Origin: Anopheles merus
Taxonomy: Eukaryota > Arthropoda > Insecta > Diptera > Culicidae
Assembly: GCF_017562075.2 (NCBI RefSeq)
Contig: NC_054082.1
Coordinates: 46,957,793-47,021,792, forward strand
Reading direction: 5' to 3'
DNA length: 64,000 nucleotides
Shown here in pieces: positions 50,082 to 63,563 of the stretch. Numbering within the stretch: the stretch's first letter is position 1; each line of letters starts with the position of its first letter. Both the position numbers and the translations under genes were made by a program. A model generated the notes under the pieces. The model made no database searches. It was not told the origin of the DNA and saw only the letters and a program-made list of their open reading frames with translations.

Positions 50082-53000
50082 CTGCGATTCCCGCAAAAAC
50101 TTCTGCGATTTTCGCAAAATCTTCTGCGATTCTCGCAAACACTTCTGCGATTTTCACAAAAGTTTTGCGACTTTTGCAAAAAGTTTTGAGATTTTCGCAA
50201 AAAGTTTTGCGATTTTTGCAAAAACTTCTGCGATTTTCGCAAAACTTTTTGCGATTTTTGCAAAAACTTCTGCGATTTTCGCAAACACTTCTGCGATTTT
50301 TGCAAACACTTCTGCGATTTTCGCAAAAACTTTTGCGATTTTCTCAACAATTTTCGCAATTTTCACAAAAACTTCTGAGATTGTCGCAAACTATTTTACG
50401 ATTTTCGCAAAAACTTCTGCGATTTTCGCAAAATGTTTTGCGTTTCGCAAAAACTTCTGCGATTTTCATAAAAACTTCTGCGATTTACGCAAAAAATTTC
50501 TGCGATTTTGGCAAAACGTGTTGCGATTTTTGCAAAAAGTTTTGCGATTTTGGTAAAACTTCTGCGATTTTCGCATAAAACTTCTGCGATTTTCGCAAAA
50601 AACTTCTGCGATTTTCGCAAAAACTTCTGCGATTTTCGCAAAAACTTCTGTGATTTTCGCAAACACTTCTGCGATTTTCGCAAACACTTCTGCGATTTTC
50701 GCAAACACTTCTGCGATTTTCGCAAAAACTTCTGCAATTTTCGCAAAAACTTCTACGATTTTCGCAAACACTTCTGCGATTTTCGCAAACACTTCTGCGA
50801 TTTTCGCAAAAACTTTTGCGATTTTCTCAACAATTTTTGCAATTTTCACAAAAACTTCTGAGATTGTCGCAAACTATTCTACGATTTTCGCAAAAACTTC
50901 TGCGATTTTCGCAAAATGTTTTGCGTTTCGCAAAAACTTCTGCAATTTTCATAAAAACTTCTGCGATTTACGCAAAATAATTCTGTGATTTTAGCAAAAA
51001 AATTCTGCGATTTTCGCAAACACTTCTGCGATTTTCGCAAAAAGTTGTTGCAATTTTTGCAAAAACTTCTGCAATTTTCACAAAAACTTCTACGATTTTC
51101 GCAAAAACTTCTGCGATTTTCGCAAAAACTTCTGCGAGTTTCGTGAAATGTTTTGCGATTTTCGCAAAAACTTCTGCGATTTTCGCAAAAACTTCTGCGA
51201 TTTTCGCATGATCTTCTGCAATTTTTGCAAAACACTTCTGCGATTTTCGCAAAAAATCTGCGATTTTCTCAAACACTTCAGCGATTTTCGCAAACACTTC
51301 TGCGATTTTCGCAAACACTTCTGCGATTTTCGCAAAACTTTTGCGATTTTCGCAAAAACTTTTGCGATTTTTACAAACACATCTGCGATTTTCGCAACAA
51401 CCTCTGCGATTTGCGCAAAAAGTTTTGCAATTTTCGCAAAAACTTCTGCGATTTTCGCAAAAACTTCTGCGATTTTCGCAAACACTTCTGCGATTTTCGC
51501 AAAAACTTCTGCGATTTTCGTAAAAACTTCCGGATTTTCGCAAAAACTTCTGCGATTTTCGCAAAAACTTTTTCGATTTTCGTGAAAAAATCTGCGATTT
51601 TCGCAAAAACTTCTGCGGTTTTCGCAAAAAACTTCTACAATTTTCGCAAAAAGTTCTGCGATTTTCGTAAAAACTTCCGGATTTTCGCAATAACTTCTGC
51701 GATTTTCGCAAAAACTTTTTCGATTTTCGTGAAAAAATCTGCGATTTTCGCAAAAACTTTTGCGATTTTCGCAAAAACTTCTGCGAGTTTCGCAAAAACT
51801 TCTGCGATTTTCGCAAAATACCTCTGCGATTTTCGCAAACACTTCTGCGATTTTCACAAAAAGTTTTTCGACTTTCGCAAAAACTTCTGCGATTTTCGCA
51901 AACACTTCTGCGATTTTCGCAAACACTTCTGCGATTTTCGCAAACACTTCTGCGATTTTCGCAAAAACTCCTGCGATTTTCGCCAAAAACTTCTGCGATT
52001 TTCGCAAAAAACTTCTGCGATTTCCGCAAACACTTTTGCGATTTTCGCAAAAAGTTTTGCGATTTTCACAAACACTTCTGCAATTTTCGCAAAAACTTCT
52101 GCGATTTTCGCAAACACTTCTGCGATTTTCGCAAAAACCTCTATGATTTTCGCAAACACTTCTGCGATTTTCGCAAAAAACTTCTGCGATTTTCGCAAAC
52201 ACTTCTGCAATTGTCGCAAAAAGTTTTGTGATTTTCGCAAAAACTTCTGCGATTTTCGCAACAACCTCTGCGATTTTCGCAAACACTTCTGCGATTTTTG
52301 CAAAAAACTTTTGCGATTTTCGCAAATACTTCTGCGATTTTCGCAAACACTTCTGCGATTTTCGCAAAAACTTCTGCGATTTTCGCAAACACTTCTGCAA
52401 TTTTCGCAAAAACTTCTGCGATTTTCGGAAAAACTTCTGCGATTTTCGCAAAAACTTCTGCGATTTTCGCAAAAAACTTCTGTGATTTTTGCAAACACTT
52501 CTGCGATTTTCGCAAACATTTCTGCGATTTTCGCAAACACTTCTGCGATTTTGGCAAAAACTTCTGCGATTTTCGCAAAAACTTCTGCGATTTTCGCAAA
52601 AACTTCTGCGATTTTCGCAAAAACTTCTGCAATTTTCGCAAACACTTCTGCGATTTTTCCAAAAACTTCTGCGATTTTCGTAAAAAGTTTAGTGATTTTT
52701 GCAAAACGTTTTGCGATTTTCGCAAAAACTTCTGCGATTTTTGCAAACACTTCTGCGATTTTCGCCAAAACTTCCGCGATTGTCGCAAAAACTTCTGCGA
52801 CTTTCGCTAAAACTTCTACGATTTTCGCAAACTCTTCTGCGATTTTCACCAAAAACTTTTGCGATTTTCGCAAAAACTTCTGCGATTTTCGCAAACACTT
52901 CTGCGATTTTCGCAAATACTTCTGCGATTTTTGCAAAAACTTCTGCGATTTTCGCAAACACTTCTGCGATTTTCGCAAAAACTTTTGCGATTTTCGCAAA

Positions 53001-53345
53001 AAACTTCTGCGATTTTCGCAAAAAGTTTTGCGATTTTCGCAAAAACCTCTGCGATTTTGCAAAAAATTCTGCGATTTTCGCAAACACTTTTGCAATTTTC
53101 GCAAAAACTTCTGCAATTTTCGCAAAAAATTCTGCGATTTTCGCAAAAAGTTTTGCGATTTTCGCAAAAAGTTTTGCGATTTTTGCAAAAAGTTTTGCGA
53201 TTTTCGCAAAAACTGCTGCGATTTTTGCAAACACTTCTGCGATTTTCGCAAAAAGTTTTGCAATTTTTGCAAAAACTTCTGCGATTTTCGCAAAAACTTC
53301 TGCGATTTTCGCAAACACTTCTGCGATTTTCGCAAAAACTTCTGC
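50082..53345 (+). repeat. Satellite block, copy of 25219-28480
   Basis: 21-bp satellite, 3264 bp, the same variant order as the block after LTR A, with a few single-base indels such as ACAAAAG for ACAAAAAG at about 50158. Confidence 0.95.
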
Positions 53346-54128
53346 TGTAATGAGCGTTCAGCTGTACCTCAAGTACCGTCGCGGTAGGTCAGTTTTTACT
53401 GACATGAGCCGAGGTGGAATAACACTTTTGTTCGAAGCGGACTTTTCAACACTTGATCGTCCAGGCTATCATAGAAACCTTTAGGAGGTTTCCCTTACTG
53501 GAAACGTTGGAGTTTAGAAGTCTTACCTTGGGTAGGGGGACATAACTAAACTCTTGAAATAAGTTGGAAGGCGAAGTATTAGGAAGCGTAACGTCCTATC
53601 TTGGCAGTCCGAACGAATCTGACCTGCCACGGTCGGATTTGGTTTTATTTATACTCAATAAGTTTCGTACATTTGGTTTTGGAATGTGTTTTTGTCCTAA
53701 TTAAAGGTTATTGATATGAGATGCAATTTATACATTATATTGGAGTGAGGTGTCTATGTTTTTACGAAGGTTCTGGAAAGTATAAACTGTTCTAGCTAAA
53801 GAACGGGTGCGTTCGTCGATCTTTGCCTACACTGCGCTTTTAGCAATAAGTTGCTATGCGTTCTCTGTTTGTCCACTTTGCTGCAGTAACGCTTGAATTG
53901 CTTATGTTGCCCGTTTCGGTTGTTTTTGATAAGTGTGTCACGTCTGTTATTTGTTCAAATGGACGGCCTGAACTCTTCCGGTTGCGGTGCTATGGTATGA
54001 TCTGATTTGCTGAATGTGTTATAATGAATGTGTAACAAAGGTGTGGTTTGGCTTTCTAAAATGTGTTACAATGTGTCTATAGCTGATAGTGTGTATTATA
54101 ATAAGTTCTGTATAGCAGATATGCTACA
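53346..54128 (+). mobile_element. Solo LTR D, copy of LTR B
   Basis: 783 bp, TGTAATGAGC to ATATGCTACA, CTGC on both sides (53342-53345, 54129-54132). Offset from LTR B is 24,865 bp. Confidence 0.92.
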
Positions 54129-56228
54129 CTGCGATTCCCGCAAAACTTCTGCGATTTTCGCAAAATCTTCTGCGATTCTCGCAAACACTTCTGCGATTTT
54201 CACAAAAAGTTTTGCGACTTTTGCAAAAAGTTTTGAGATTTTCGCAAAAAGTTTTGCGATTTTTGCAAAAACTTCTGCGATTTTCGCAAAACTTTTTGCG
54301 ATTTTTGCAAAAACTTCTGCGATTTTCGCAAACACTTCTGCGATTTTTGCAAACACTTCTGCGATTTTCGCAAAAACTTTTGCGATTTTCTCAACAATTT
54401 TCGCAATTTTCACAAAAACTTCTGAGATTGTCGCAAACTATTTTACGATTTTCGCAAAAACTTCTGCGATTTTTGCAAAATGTTTTGCGTTTCGCAAAAA
54501 CTTCTGCGATTTTCATAAAAACTTCTGCGATTTACGCAAAAAATTTCTGCGATTTTGGCAAAACGTGTTGCGATTTTTGCAAAAAGTTTTGCGATTTTGG
54601 TAAAACTTCTGCGATTTTCGCATAAAACTTCTGCGATTTTCGCAAAAAACTTCTGCGATTTTCGCAAAAACTTCTGCGATTTTCGCAAAAACTTCTGTGA
54701 TTTTCGCAAACACTTCTGCGATTTTCGCAAACACTTCTGCGATTTTCGCAAACACTTCTGCGATTTTCGCAAAAACTTCTGTGATTTTCGCAAACACTTC
54801 TACGATTTTTGCAAACACTTCTGCGATTTTCGCAAACACTTCTGCGATTTTCGCAAAAACTTTTGCGATTTTCTCAACAATTTTTGCAATTTTCACAAAA
54901 ACTTCTGAGATTGTCGCAAACTATTCTACGATTTTCGCAAAAACTTCTGCGATTTTCGCAAAATGTTTTGCGTTTCGCAAAAACTTCTGCAATTTTCATA
55001 AAAACTTCTGCGATTTACGCAAAAATAATTCTGTGATTTTAGCAAAAAAATTCTGCGATTTTCGCAAAAACTTCTGCGATTTTCGCAAAAAGTTGTTGCA
55101 ATTTTTGCAAAAACTTCTGCAATTTTCACAAAAACTTCTACGATTTTCGCAAACACTTCTGCGATTTTCGCAAAAACTTCTGCGAGTTTCGTGAAATGTT
55201 TTGCGATTTTCGCAAAAACTTCTGCGATTTTCGCAAAAACTTCTGCGATTTTCGCATGATCTTCTGCAATTTTTGCAAAACACTTCTGCGATTTTCGCAA
55301 AAAATCTGCGATTTTCTCAAACACTTCAGCGATTTTCGCAAACACTTCTGCGATTTTCGCAAACACTTCTGCGATTTTCGCAAAACTTTTGCGATTTTCG
55401 CAAAAACTTTTGCGATTTTCACAAACACATCTGCGATTTTCGCAACAACCTCTGCGATTTGCGCAAAAAGTTTTGCAATTTTCGCAAAAACTTCTGCGAT
55501 TTTCGCAAAAACTTCTGCGATTTTCGCAAAAACTTCTGCGATTTTCGCAAAAACTTCTGCGATTTTCGTAAAAACTTCCGGATTTTCGCAAAACTTCTGC
55601 GATTTTCGCAAAAACTTTTTCGATTTTCGTGAAAAAATCTGCGATTTTCGCAAAAACTTCTGCGGTTTTCGCAAAAAACTTCTACAATTATCGCAAAAAG
55701 TTCTGCGATTTTCGTAAAAACTTCCGGATTTTCGCAATAACTTCTGCGATTTTCGCAAAAACTTTTTCGATTTTCGTGAAAAAATCTGCGATTTTCGCAA
55801 AAACTTTTGCGATTTTCGCAAAAACTTCTGCGAGTTTCGCAAAAACTTCTGCGATTTTCGCAAAATACCTCTGCGATTTTCGCAAACACTTCTGCGATTT
55901 TCACAAAAAGTTTTTCGACTTTCGCAAAAACTTCTGCGATTTTCGCAAACACTTCTGCGATTTTCGCAAACACTTCTGCGATTTTCGCATAAACTTCTGC
56001 AATTTTTGCAAAAACTTCTACGATTTTCGCAAAACTTTTGCGATTTTCGCAAAAACTTTTTTTCTATTTTCTTGAAATGTTTTGCGATTTTCGCAAAAAG
56101 TTTTGCGATTTTCGCAAAAAGTTTTGCGATTTTCGCAAAAACCTCTGCGATTTTCGTAAAACCTTCTACGATTTTCGCAAAAACTTCTGCGATCTTCGCA
56201 AAAACTTCTGCGATTTTGTTGGTTTCAG
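54129..56228 (+). repeat. Satellite block, copy of 29264-31366
   Basis: 21-bp monomers in the same variant order as after LTR B. The last ~150 bases before the SINE differ more: GTTTTGCGATTTTCGC monomers appear at 56099-56130 where copy 1 has TTCTGCGATTTTCGCGAAATG. Confidence 0.93.
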
Positions 56229-56360
56229 TTGGCTTTCAGTGACTTATTGATTTCCCCCCATAGCAGGATAGTCAGTCCTACGTATGGCGGCACGGTCTAT
56301 TTGGGGCTTGAACCCATGATGGGTATGTTATTAAGTCGTACGAGTTGACGACTGTACCAT
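56229..56360 (-). mobile_element. SINE200-like fragment, copy 2
   Basis: Same truncated SINE as 31367-31498, offset 24,862 bp. Confidence 0.8.
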
Positions 56361-56557
56361 GTGAAAATCGCAGAAGTGTTTGCGAAAATCGCAGAAGATT
56401 TTGCGACAACCGCAGAAGTTTTTGCGACAATCGCATAAGTTTTTGCGATAATCGCAGAAGTTTTTGCGACAACCGCAGAAGTTTTAGCGAAAATCGCAGA
56501 AGTTTTGCAAAAATCGCAAAACTTTTTACGAAAATCGCAGAAGTTTTTGCGAAAATT
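56361..56557 (-). repeat. Inverted satellite block, copy 2
   Basis: Same nine or so reverse-oriented monomers as 31499-31695. Confidence 0.92.
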
Positions 56558-57068
56558 GATACTGGGCTTATTAATCTCATTTTGCGTCTTCTTGTACACC
56601 AGGCACTCTTTTAGTTCATCCCAATGACATTTTACATTGAGCGTATTTAAATGGCGCTGCAGTGCAATCTGAGGACGGATGTTGGAACCTTGGGAACAAA
56701 GGGTCTTGCAATAACAATGCAAAGTCCTTCATACACCAAGAAACTAGGAATAGTAGTAGGTCCACCAAGTGCAGAAAGATCGTTTTACTGCGTTAGCTCC
56801 AGGTTGTGCTCGTTCTTTTAACTGTTTGCAATTCCCAGTACTATGATTGATCTAGGCGTACTCAATTGTTGTCTAACGTTATAAAATATGTTATGTTTTT
56901 TTCTGCGTTATTCTGTTTTTGTATATAAAGTAGTTCATAAGCATTAGACTTTACTCGCAAATATATAGTTCCCTCAAACGTAACGCGTTTTGATTTTGTT
57001 ACCGTGTACTTCTTTTACCAGTTTACTGTGGAAGATGAGTAAAGTGGCTTCACCACAATCACCCGCAC

Positions 57069-57518
57069 TCATGGAGTGGAAAGAGTCCGGAAAGCACCCA
57101 TTCCTAACTTTAGCAGTTCTTCGGATGCAATATCCAGGTCATCCACGACTCCTGCTACCTCGACTATTCCACCTAGGTTGTACATCCGATAATGATCGGT
57201 AAATTGTGGGTCAGCTGCTATAGCGTTCGGCTGCATTCGGTCGCTAACGGTGATTCGTATCCGGTTAGTGCGAACACGAAATACATTGGTTACCCCAGGA
57301 TTGCTTTTATGCAGGGATGTTGTGATAGCCACAAGGTTGAGATCGTTATATCCGGGCATCATGAAGACGCGAAAGTCTCCCCCGTAGCAAGAAGGGTGTT
57401 CAGGATGTTTTGCCTTGTCAGTCGACATTGGCGTGACTGCAGCAAGAACTTTTTTGCTACTGGCTCCTTCCTCTACTATTGTGGGTGCTTTCCTCTTCTT
57501 ATGGGATACCGTGCTCAA
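57069..57518 (-). pseudogene. LINE ORF1 fragment, copy 2
   Basis: The same 149-codon frame as 32207-32656, with no difference in the translated product. Confidence 0.55.
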
Positions 57519-57789
57519 CCCTTCATCAGAGGAAACATTACAATTTTCATATTGGCCATATTGGCCACAATAGTTGGAGGCAAACAGATATCATTGTTTA
57601 AAATAGATACCGCGGAGAAAAAAGCAAAGAATGAAAATGAAAAAATGAAATGATAAATAAAGAAAATAAAAACCAAAGTACCAATACATTAATACAATAC
57701 ATTAATATAAGAACTTTTTCATCAACCTAACATCAACACGCATTGATATCTACTCACAGAGGCGGAGACGGTAACGGTCACACTCTACA

Positions 57790-58124
57790 CAGTGGCGGAT
57801 CTAACGGTAGGCGGACTAGGCGGTCGCCTGGCGCCCCGCCGATTGAGGGGCCCCGTAGATTGCCATTCTATAGTATGCCGTATGGACAGAGTACTTGCGA
57901 CAAGGGCCTGGATGGCTCTATGCCCCCCCCCCCCCCCACGTCAGCAAAAAATTTAGAAGCTGTGACTGATGATCGAAGGGGACGGCATTTCAAGTTTACT
58001 GTTCAATATCCCAACAGCAAGTTTAGTGCCGCTACTCCCCCCCGCCCCAACAACATTTACCATTTACAGGAGGCCTCAACTCGTCTTTCCGCCTAGGGCC
58101 CCCGATACCCTTAATCCGCCACTG
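57790..58124. mobile_element. hAT-type MITE, copy 2
   Basis: Duplicate of 32928-33261 including the ACTCTACA target duplications (57782-57789, 58125-58132). One base longer because the C run is 15 rather than 14. Confidence 0.9.
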
Positions 58125-58365
58125 ACTCTACACATTCAGCACAATACACACTTGTCGCACTGCGCACGCTAGGCATGTGGTGCGTTATATGATACACACT
58201 CGTTACACACAATTAGGACTTCACACTTACCAGAACACACAGTGATACAACAAAAAGGGCAGTCGGTGTACTTTCGGCTTTGAGCGATTTCGATCTGTTG
58301 CTGTCGAGCGATCGTGATAAGCATCCGATCGCATCGACGGTTGGCGACAGCATGACAACATGTAT

Positions 58366-58590
58366 TTAATATTCCTCGGAATTCGGAGCAACATTGTTTA
58401 TCTTGATTTCAATTCCGGACAGCCGGGCTGCTGCTACTCTGGGTACGTGGATATTGATTTGCTCTAGGATACGCGGTGCGTCTATCGTTCGGGTCAGAAC
58501 TCCTGCTACGAACAGAGCCTGAGCATTTTTCCTGTGGTTGCTTAACGTTTCAAGACATAGTAGTAGACAACGCGATTCGTAGGGTGGCAA
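58366..58590 (-). pseudogene. LINE RT C-terminal fragment, copy 2
   Basis: Duplicate of 33503-33727, identical translation. Confidence 0.5.
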
Positions 58591-59254
58591 CTGAGGGCGT
58601 TCATTCCAGGGCCTATAATTATTGACAAATTAACACGGTTATGATGATTTCTAATGATTGAAAACCATCAAATACAATGTTTAAAGCCCACATTTCGAAG
58701 ATCCATGCAATGGTCTTTTTTATGTTGTTTTTTTTTTTATTTGTTTTCATATGCTATTATGTTTATGCTTCAGTTCCACGCATTCTAGATTGATCCTAAG
58801 AAAACTTGAAATTTTATGACCTCCTCGCTTTGGGCTGGTAACTGAAAAGATTCATTACCTGGTGCATATGCACGCTTTCGTCCTGCATGCATTTTTTCTC
58901 CTACTTTCTTTCGGATGCAATATCGGATGTACCCCTTCCAAAAATATTTTTATTACCCTACGCTTCGTCCGTGTTCATTACGCTTATCGATGAACTCAAG
59001 AAACGGGCCGTTCCCAAAATATATGTTTATTTAGGCCAGCGATCTTGTTCTCATACGACAAATAAAAAAGTTTAAATTTCATCTCAAAAATAGCCGTTTC
59101 AAATGAGACATTTCGTTAAAATTTAAAATCGCCTCAAACCAACCCGTTGCTGCCCCAACACCATGGGTTTCACAATATTTAGTTTCTTATACTAGGGAAA
59201 GAGGGAAACATAAATAAATAACAAACTTACACAGGAAGGACGATCTAGGAGTTG

Positions 59255-59731
59255 TTAAACAGACGGATACGGAATGTTGATAACGGTAATAATGGAAATC
59301 GAAAAGCCTATGATTAATGTTGAAAGCCAGGGATCGTTTTGAGCGAAAACCGAACGGTGTGGAGGGATGAAAATCGGAGGTCTATCACGTAAACGACGCG
59401 ATGGAACATAAAGCGGAAGGGAAGAAAGGAGAGAGGGAACGTCAAGCTTATGAGAAAGCAGACTGGAAATGAAGTAGGACTGCGTATTTGAATGGCGAGA
59501 TTTAATATCTGTTAGGCCCAATAGTCTGCAGCGTAGAGGATAGGAGGGTACAGGAGTGCTATAACCGCGCAGAAATCTACGCGCTGCAACCCGTGTGAAT
59601 TTCCTCTGTAGCCCCTCTCTAATCTCTGCATAGCAATGCTTCCAGCAGTAGTCCACACTACACAGGCGTAGTCCAATACCGAACGAACCCAGCAACCGTC
59701 TCGAAAATAAGCTTTCGTAAGAATTTAACAT
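59255..59731 (-). pseudogene. LINE RT C-terminal fragment, copy 2
   Basis: Duplicate of 34391-34867, identical translation. Confidence 0.65.
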
Positions 59732-60065
59732 TTAATTAGAGCAACAGAAACAGTGTATCCAGGCACATGATAATTATCTATGATTTACGTGAAAAAAGTA
59801 ATCATATTAATCTAATTTAATTTTTTAATGTTAAAGTTTGTAAAATGTATCACTTGGGGCAAAATGGTCGTTCCAGCTTGGAGCAAAATGGTCTTTATGT
59901 TTTGACAGGAGCAACATGATGAGGCTTTGGTATAAGCTAGGGTCGCTACAATACACTAGCTTTACATAAATAAAACTGTACTGTATATGTACTATATCGC
60001 CAGGAAAAATTACTAACAACACGTGAATTATTGAAATATGCCAGCATTTGACTAAATTATTCAAC

Positions 60066-60234
60066 TTCTTCTATTTGGCATAACGTCCTACGCGGACATG
60101 CCGGCCTTTGAGACTTAATTCAAGTAGCCGAATAGTCAACCTTTGCTACGGGGGGACGGTCCATTCTGAGCTTGAACCCATTATAGGCATGTTATTGAGT
60201 CGTTGGAGTTGACGACTGTACCACGGGACCGCCC
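60066..60234 (-). mobile_element. tRNA-derived SINE, copy 2
   Basis: Duplicate of 35203-35371. Confidence 0.65.
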
Positions 60235-63060
60235 CAACAAATCACTTAAATACTTAAATTCAACAAAACACTTAAACACTAAACTTAAATTTCTACTTTC
60301 ACAATTCTACCGCGATGCAAGAGCTTAAGCCCAAGCCTGAAGTTCAATGTTGTGGTCCATTTTGTCCCTTTGTTTTGATGTGTTTTGACATTTTGTGTAA
60401 GACAATTTTGCCCCATAGCAAGACTATTTTACCCCACACAATACATTTTCACGACTTTTAACATTGATTTTTAAAATCCATTTTAAACGTATATATTTGT
60501 TATTAATGGGTCATCTTATGCGTCAGATTGATGTTAAAATAACAATGAAAAGTGGTTTAATCAATAAGATACAGATCAACATCCTATACCGGTCCATTTT
60601 GCTCCGCTTTCCCCTACTTCGGTTGAATGCAAGAGGAAAACTACACCCAAACCCTATTGTCAGTATGACCGTAGTCCTGTCGACCCAGGAGGACACTGAC
60701 TCTCAAAATTTAGTGTCCGGACGTAAATATAAGTAAAAAACAAAAAAAGGTGTAGTGTGCGTGTTAATATGAAGATTATAAATGAAATTTTAAGGCTGTC
60801 CTGAGTATAAACCAAAACGTCCGTAATTTGAAACATACACTCGAAACTGTCCAGAATATGAATCAAACTATTGTTGCCGTCATTTTTTTTTCTTAATTGT
60901 AGAAGCCAAGATCATAAAGCCAAGATCATACAACATATCCTACACGGTTAATGATTTCTTTCGATATAAGCAATGTTTCAATAGTCTTTTTTTTGTTAAA
61001 ATATCATTTAATGTATTTTTTCCGCTTCCAATCATTCATCCCCATGCCGGTTTGTTTTCCATTAACTCTCTATTATTAGTGGTATTCACATTCGTTTCTC
61101 GCTTAATTTGGTTTGTTAGCTTAAACTCCAACCCACCCAACTACTACTACCACCCATGCGGGAAGTCACATCGATCCCACCTTTTCCACATTGCCCTTGT
61201 CGGCGCAAAGTGGATGGAAGGAAAAAGATCAAGCGAACAACACGCGACTCCTCGATCATAAACCCTTGCCACACACGCTGTGGTCATTCGTCGCTTCCTC
61301 TTCTTAGTGACGATAACCGGGTGACTAAAAGATATCGCAGAGAATGTAACTACCAATCGCACCATGGGCGTTGGAACTGATAATTCCCATCCCAATCCCA
61401 AAGCGGATGCAGATGCACTTTCCCTCACATTTTTTTTTATACCCATCAACTACTGCATATTGCAGGGCTACCACTACTACACTGCTGCTGCTGTTGCTGC
61501 CAGCTAAGCTTTCTTTATTACATACCGTCAGCGTATTCCCTCGTTCGAACGGGAGGTGGTGGAAATCATTAGTGTATTGTTCTGAGTAAGAGTAACAACA
61601 ATTGCGCTAGAGTGTTTGTTCCTGTATCGAATTGTAACAACAATAAAAAAGTAAAAATGTAGACAAAAAGGTGCACGCGAGGTCAACCAATTAATTTTGC
61701 TTAAACTTAAAGCTTTACAACAGATTTCTCTAGTTTTTGTCTAACATCGTAAGAAAAGATGGACTTAGCAAGAAGGTGAAAAAAGCGTTAAACAAATAAC
61801 TATTGTCCTTGAACGGGTGCTAATACTAGAGGCGATTTGTACCGGGTAATGTAAAAAGTGTTCCGGTGTTGAAGAACAGTCATCAGCCGTAGTGAGCTAC
61901 GATTTGACAACCCTGCACTACGACCCCTCAACGGAACGGAACACTCTTTACCGTTTAATTCACAGTTGGTAGCGGTGTATTAGGCTGTGTGTCCTTGGAA
62001 TGGAATGAACCGGAGGAAACTCGAACAAGCGTGTGTTGTACATCCCAAAATAATATTTTTCAATCAAGGCAGTTAAAGCGTGTTGTTAATCATTCGCCGG
62101 AAAAAGAACGGAACAGTCATGACAAGTATGTGGACGTAACTAGGTAGTAAAATACATAAATATAATCTACAACAGCACCCTCCGGGCCCATTGCATATTT
62201 GGGCCATTTTGTTTGTTTGCTATATAATTGTATAAGTTCGTTCCATTCGTTTTTCGCTAAGTCCAGTATGTCTAACAGTACACATCTGCACACACACACA
62301 CACTCACACGTGTTTTTTCATTTCTTTTACAATACTTTTGTCATGTTCACCTACTTTCTGCACCATGCATTTGCCTCCTGTCACTGCACAATCATTTACT
62401 TATTTCTTAAGCTACTGTTTTACACTTCCTAAATTCTTTCCCACGCGCTAGTTGTGTAAGTTATCCCACTTGTCGGTAGTGTTTTTTTATTCACTAAGTG
62501 TATTTAGTTGTGTGAGTGTGTCTTTCTCTGTGTGTGTGAACTACCACGTGCTATTAAATTAGTGTTGTGGTTTGCTTTATCATTTTAATAACATGCCTAG
62601 TTTTATCTGTGTTTTCTTTAATTGCCCTGCATATCCATCCAACTATCCATCCAACCATCCATCCATCCATCCATTCGCTCATCCGGGATTCAATCCGGGT
62701 CCTTGGTTTGGTGTGAACCCTTGTCGATTACACACTATCCTAACGTTAAATTACACTAGCGTCATGTTTTTCTTATGGATGGAAAGTATAGTTCCAGTTT
62801 CTCTGTGTGTATGTGTCCAACAGGCGCGTTTGTCTTTTCGCTTGTTAAATGGGGAGTAAAAGGACAGAACGAATGATGATGGTTTCGTTTCGTATGTGCT
62901 TGTATGCGTTGCTACATTAGTTTAGTATCCTGCCAACAGGATACGCTTCCGGGTTTGTCCAAACACATACACATGCACACGAACGCACCCGAACAGATCG
63001 TTAAAAATATTCCATTAAAATTAACTATTCTCGTAAACTGCATTACGAGTTTGGAAGGGA

Positions 63061-63106
<46 letters not shown>

Positions 63107-63563
63107 GAGAGAGAGAGAGAGTGAGAGAAAGAGAGAGAGAGAAGAAAGATTTTGTGTAAAGATGGACAGAGAACGAAGTTAAGAGAGCTTTTTATCCATC
63201 CATTGTTGTTTGTGAGATTCCATTCGTTTAGTGATATTTACTGTGGTCATGTGTGGTCTAACGTCTTGGCGCTTGTGTCTGTGGCCAACCGTTTCTCCTA
63301 ATTGTTGACTAATTGAATACAAACACACACACACACACGCTGAGGAGTTTTCTCTTGTTTTATGTCCTAGAGATGCCCGAAGAGGATTATTTCTTCATCC
63401 CTTTCGCCGGCTGCTACCATCTTCCATTTTCCGTTGAGGATACTCTCCCTTTCGACTGTGGAATGCTTGGAATGCGCGCGTCAGCTTTTACGCGATGCTG
63501 CCCTTTGGAACTCATCCCCCCTCCTATCTGCGGGAGGGGGGGTTCGTCAGTGCAATGTGGGTT
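60235..63563. other. Intergenic region, copy 2
   Basis: Duplicate of 35372-38700, with the same hairpin (about 61845-61952) and microsatellites, including the GA tract at about 63065-63144. No gene seen. Confidence 0.6.
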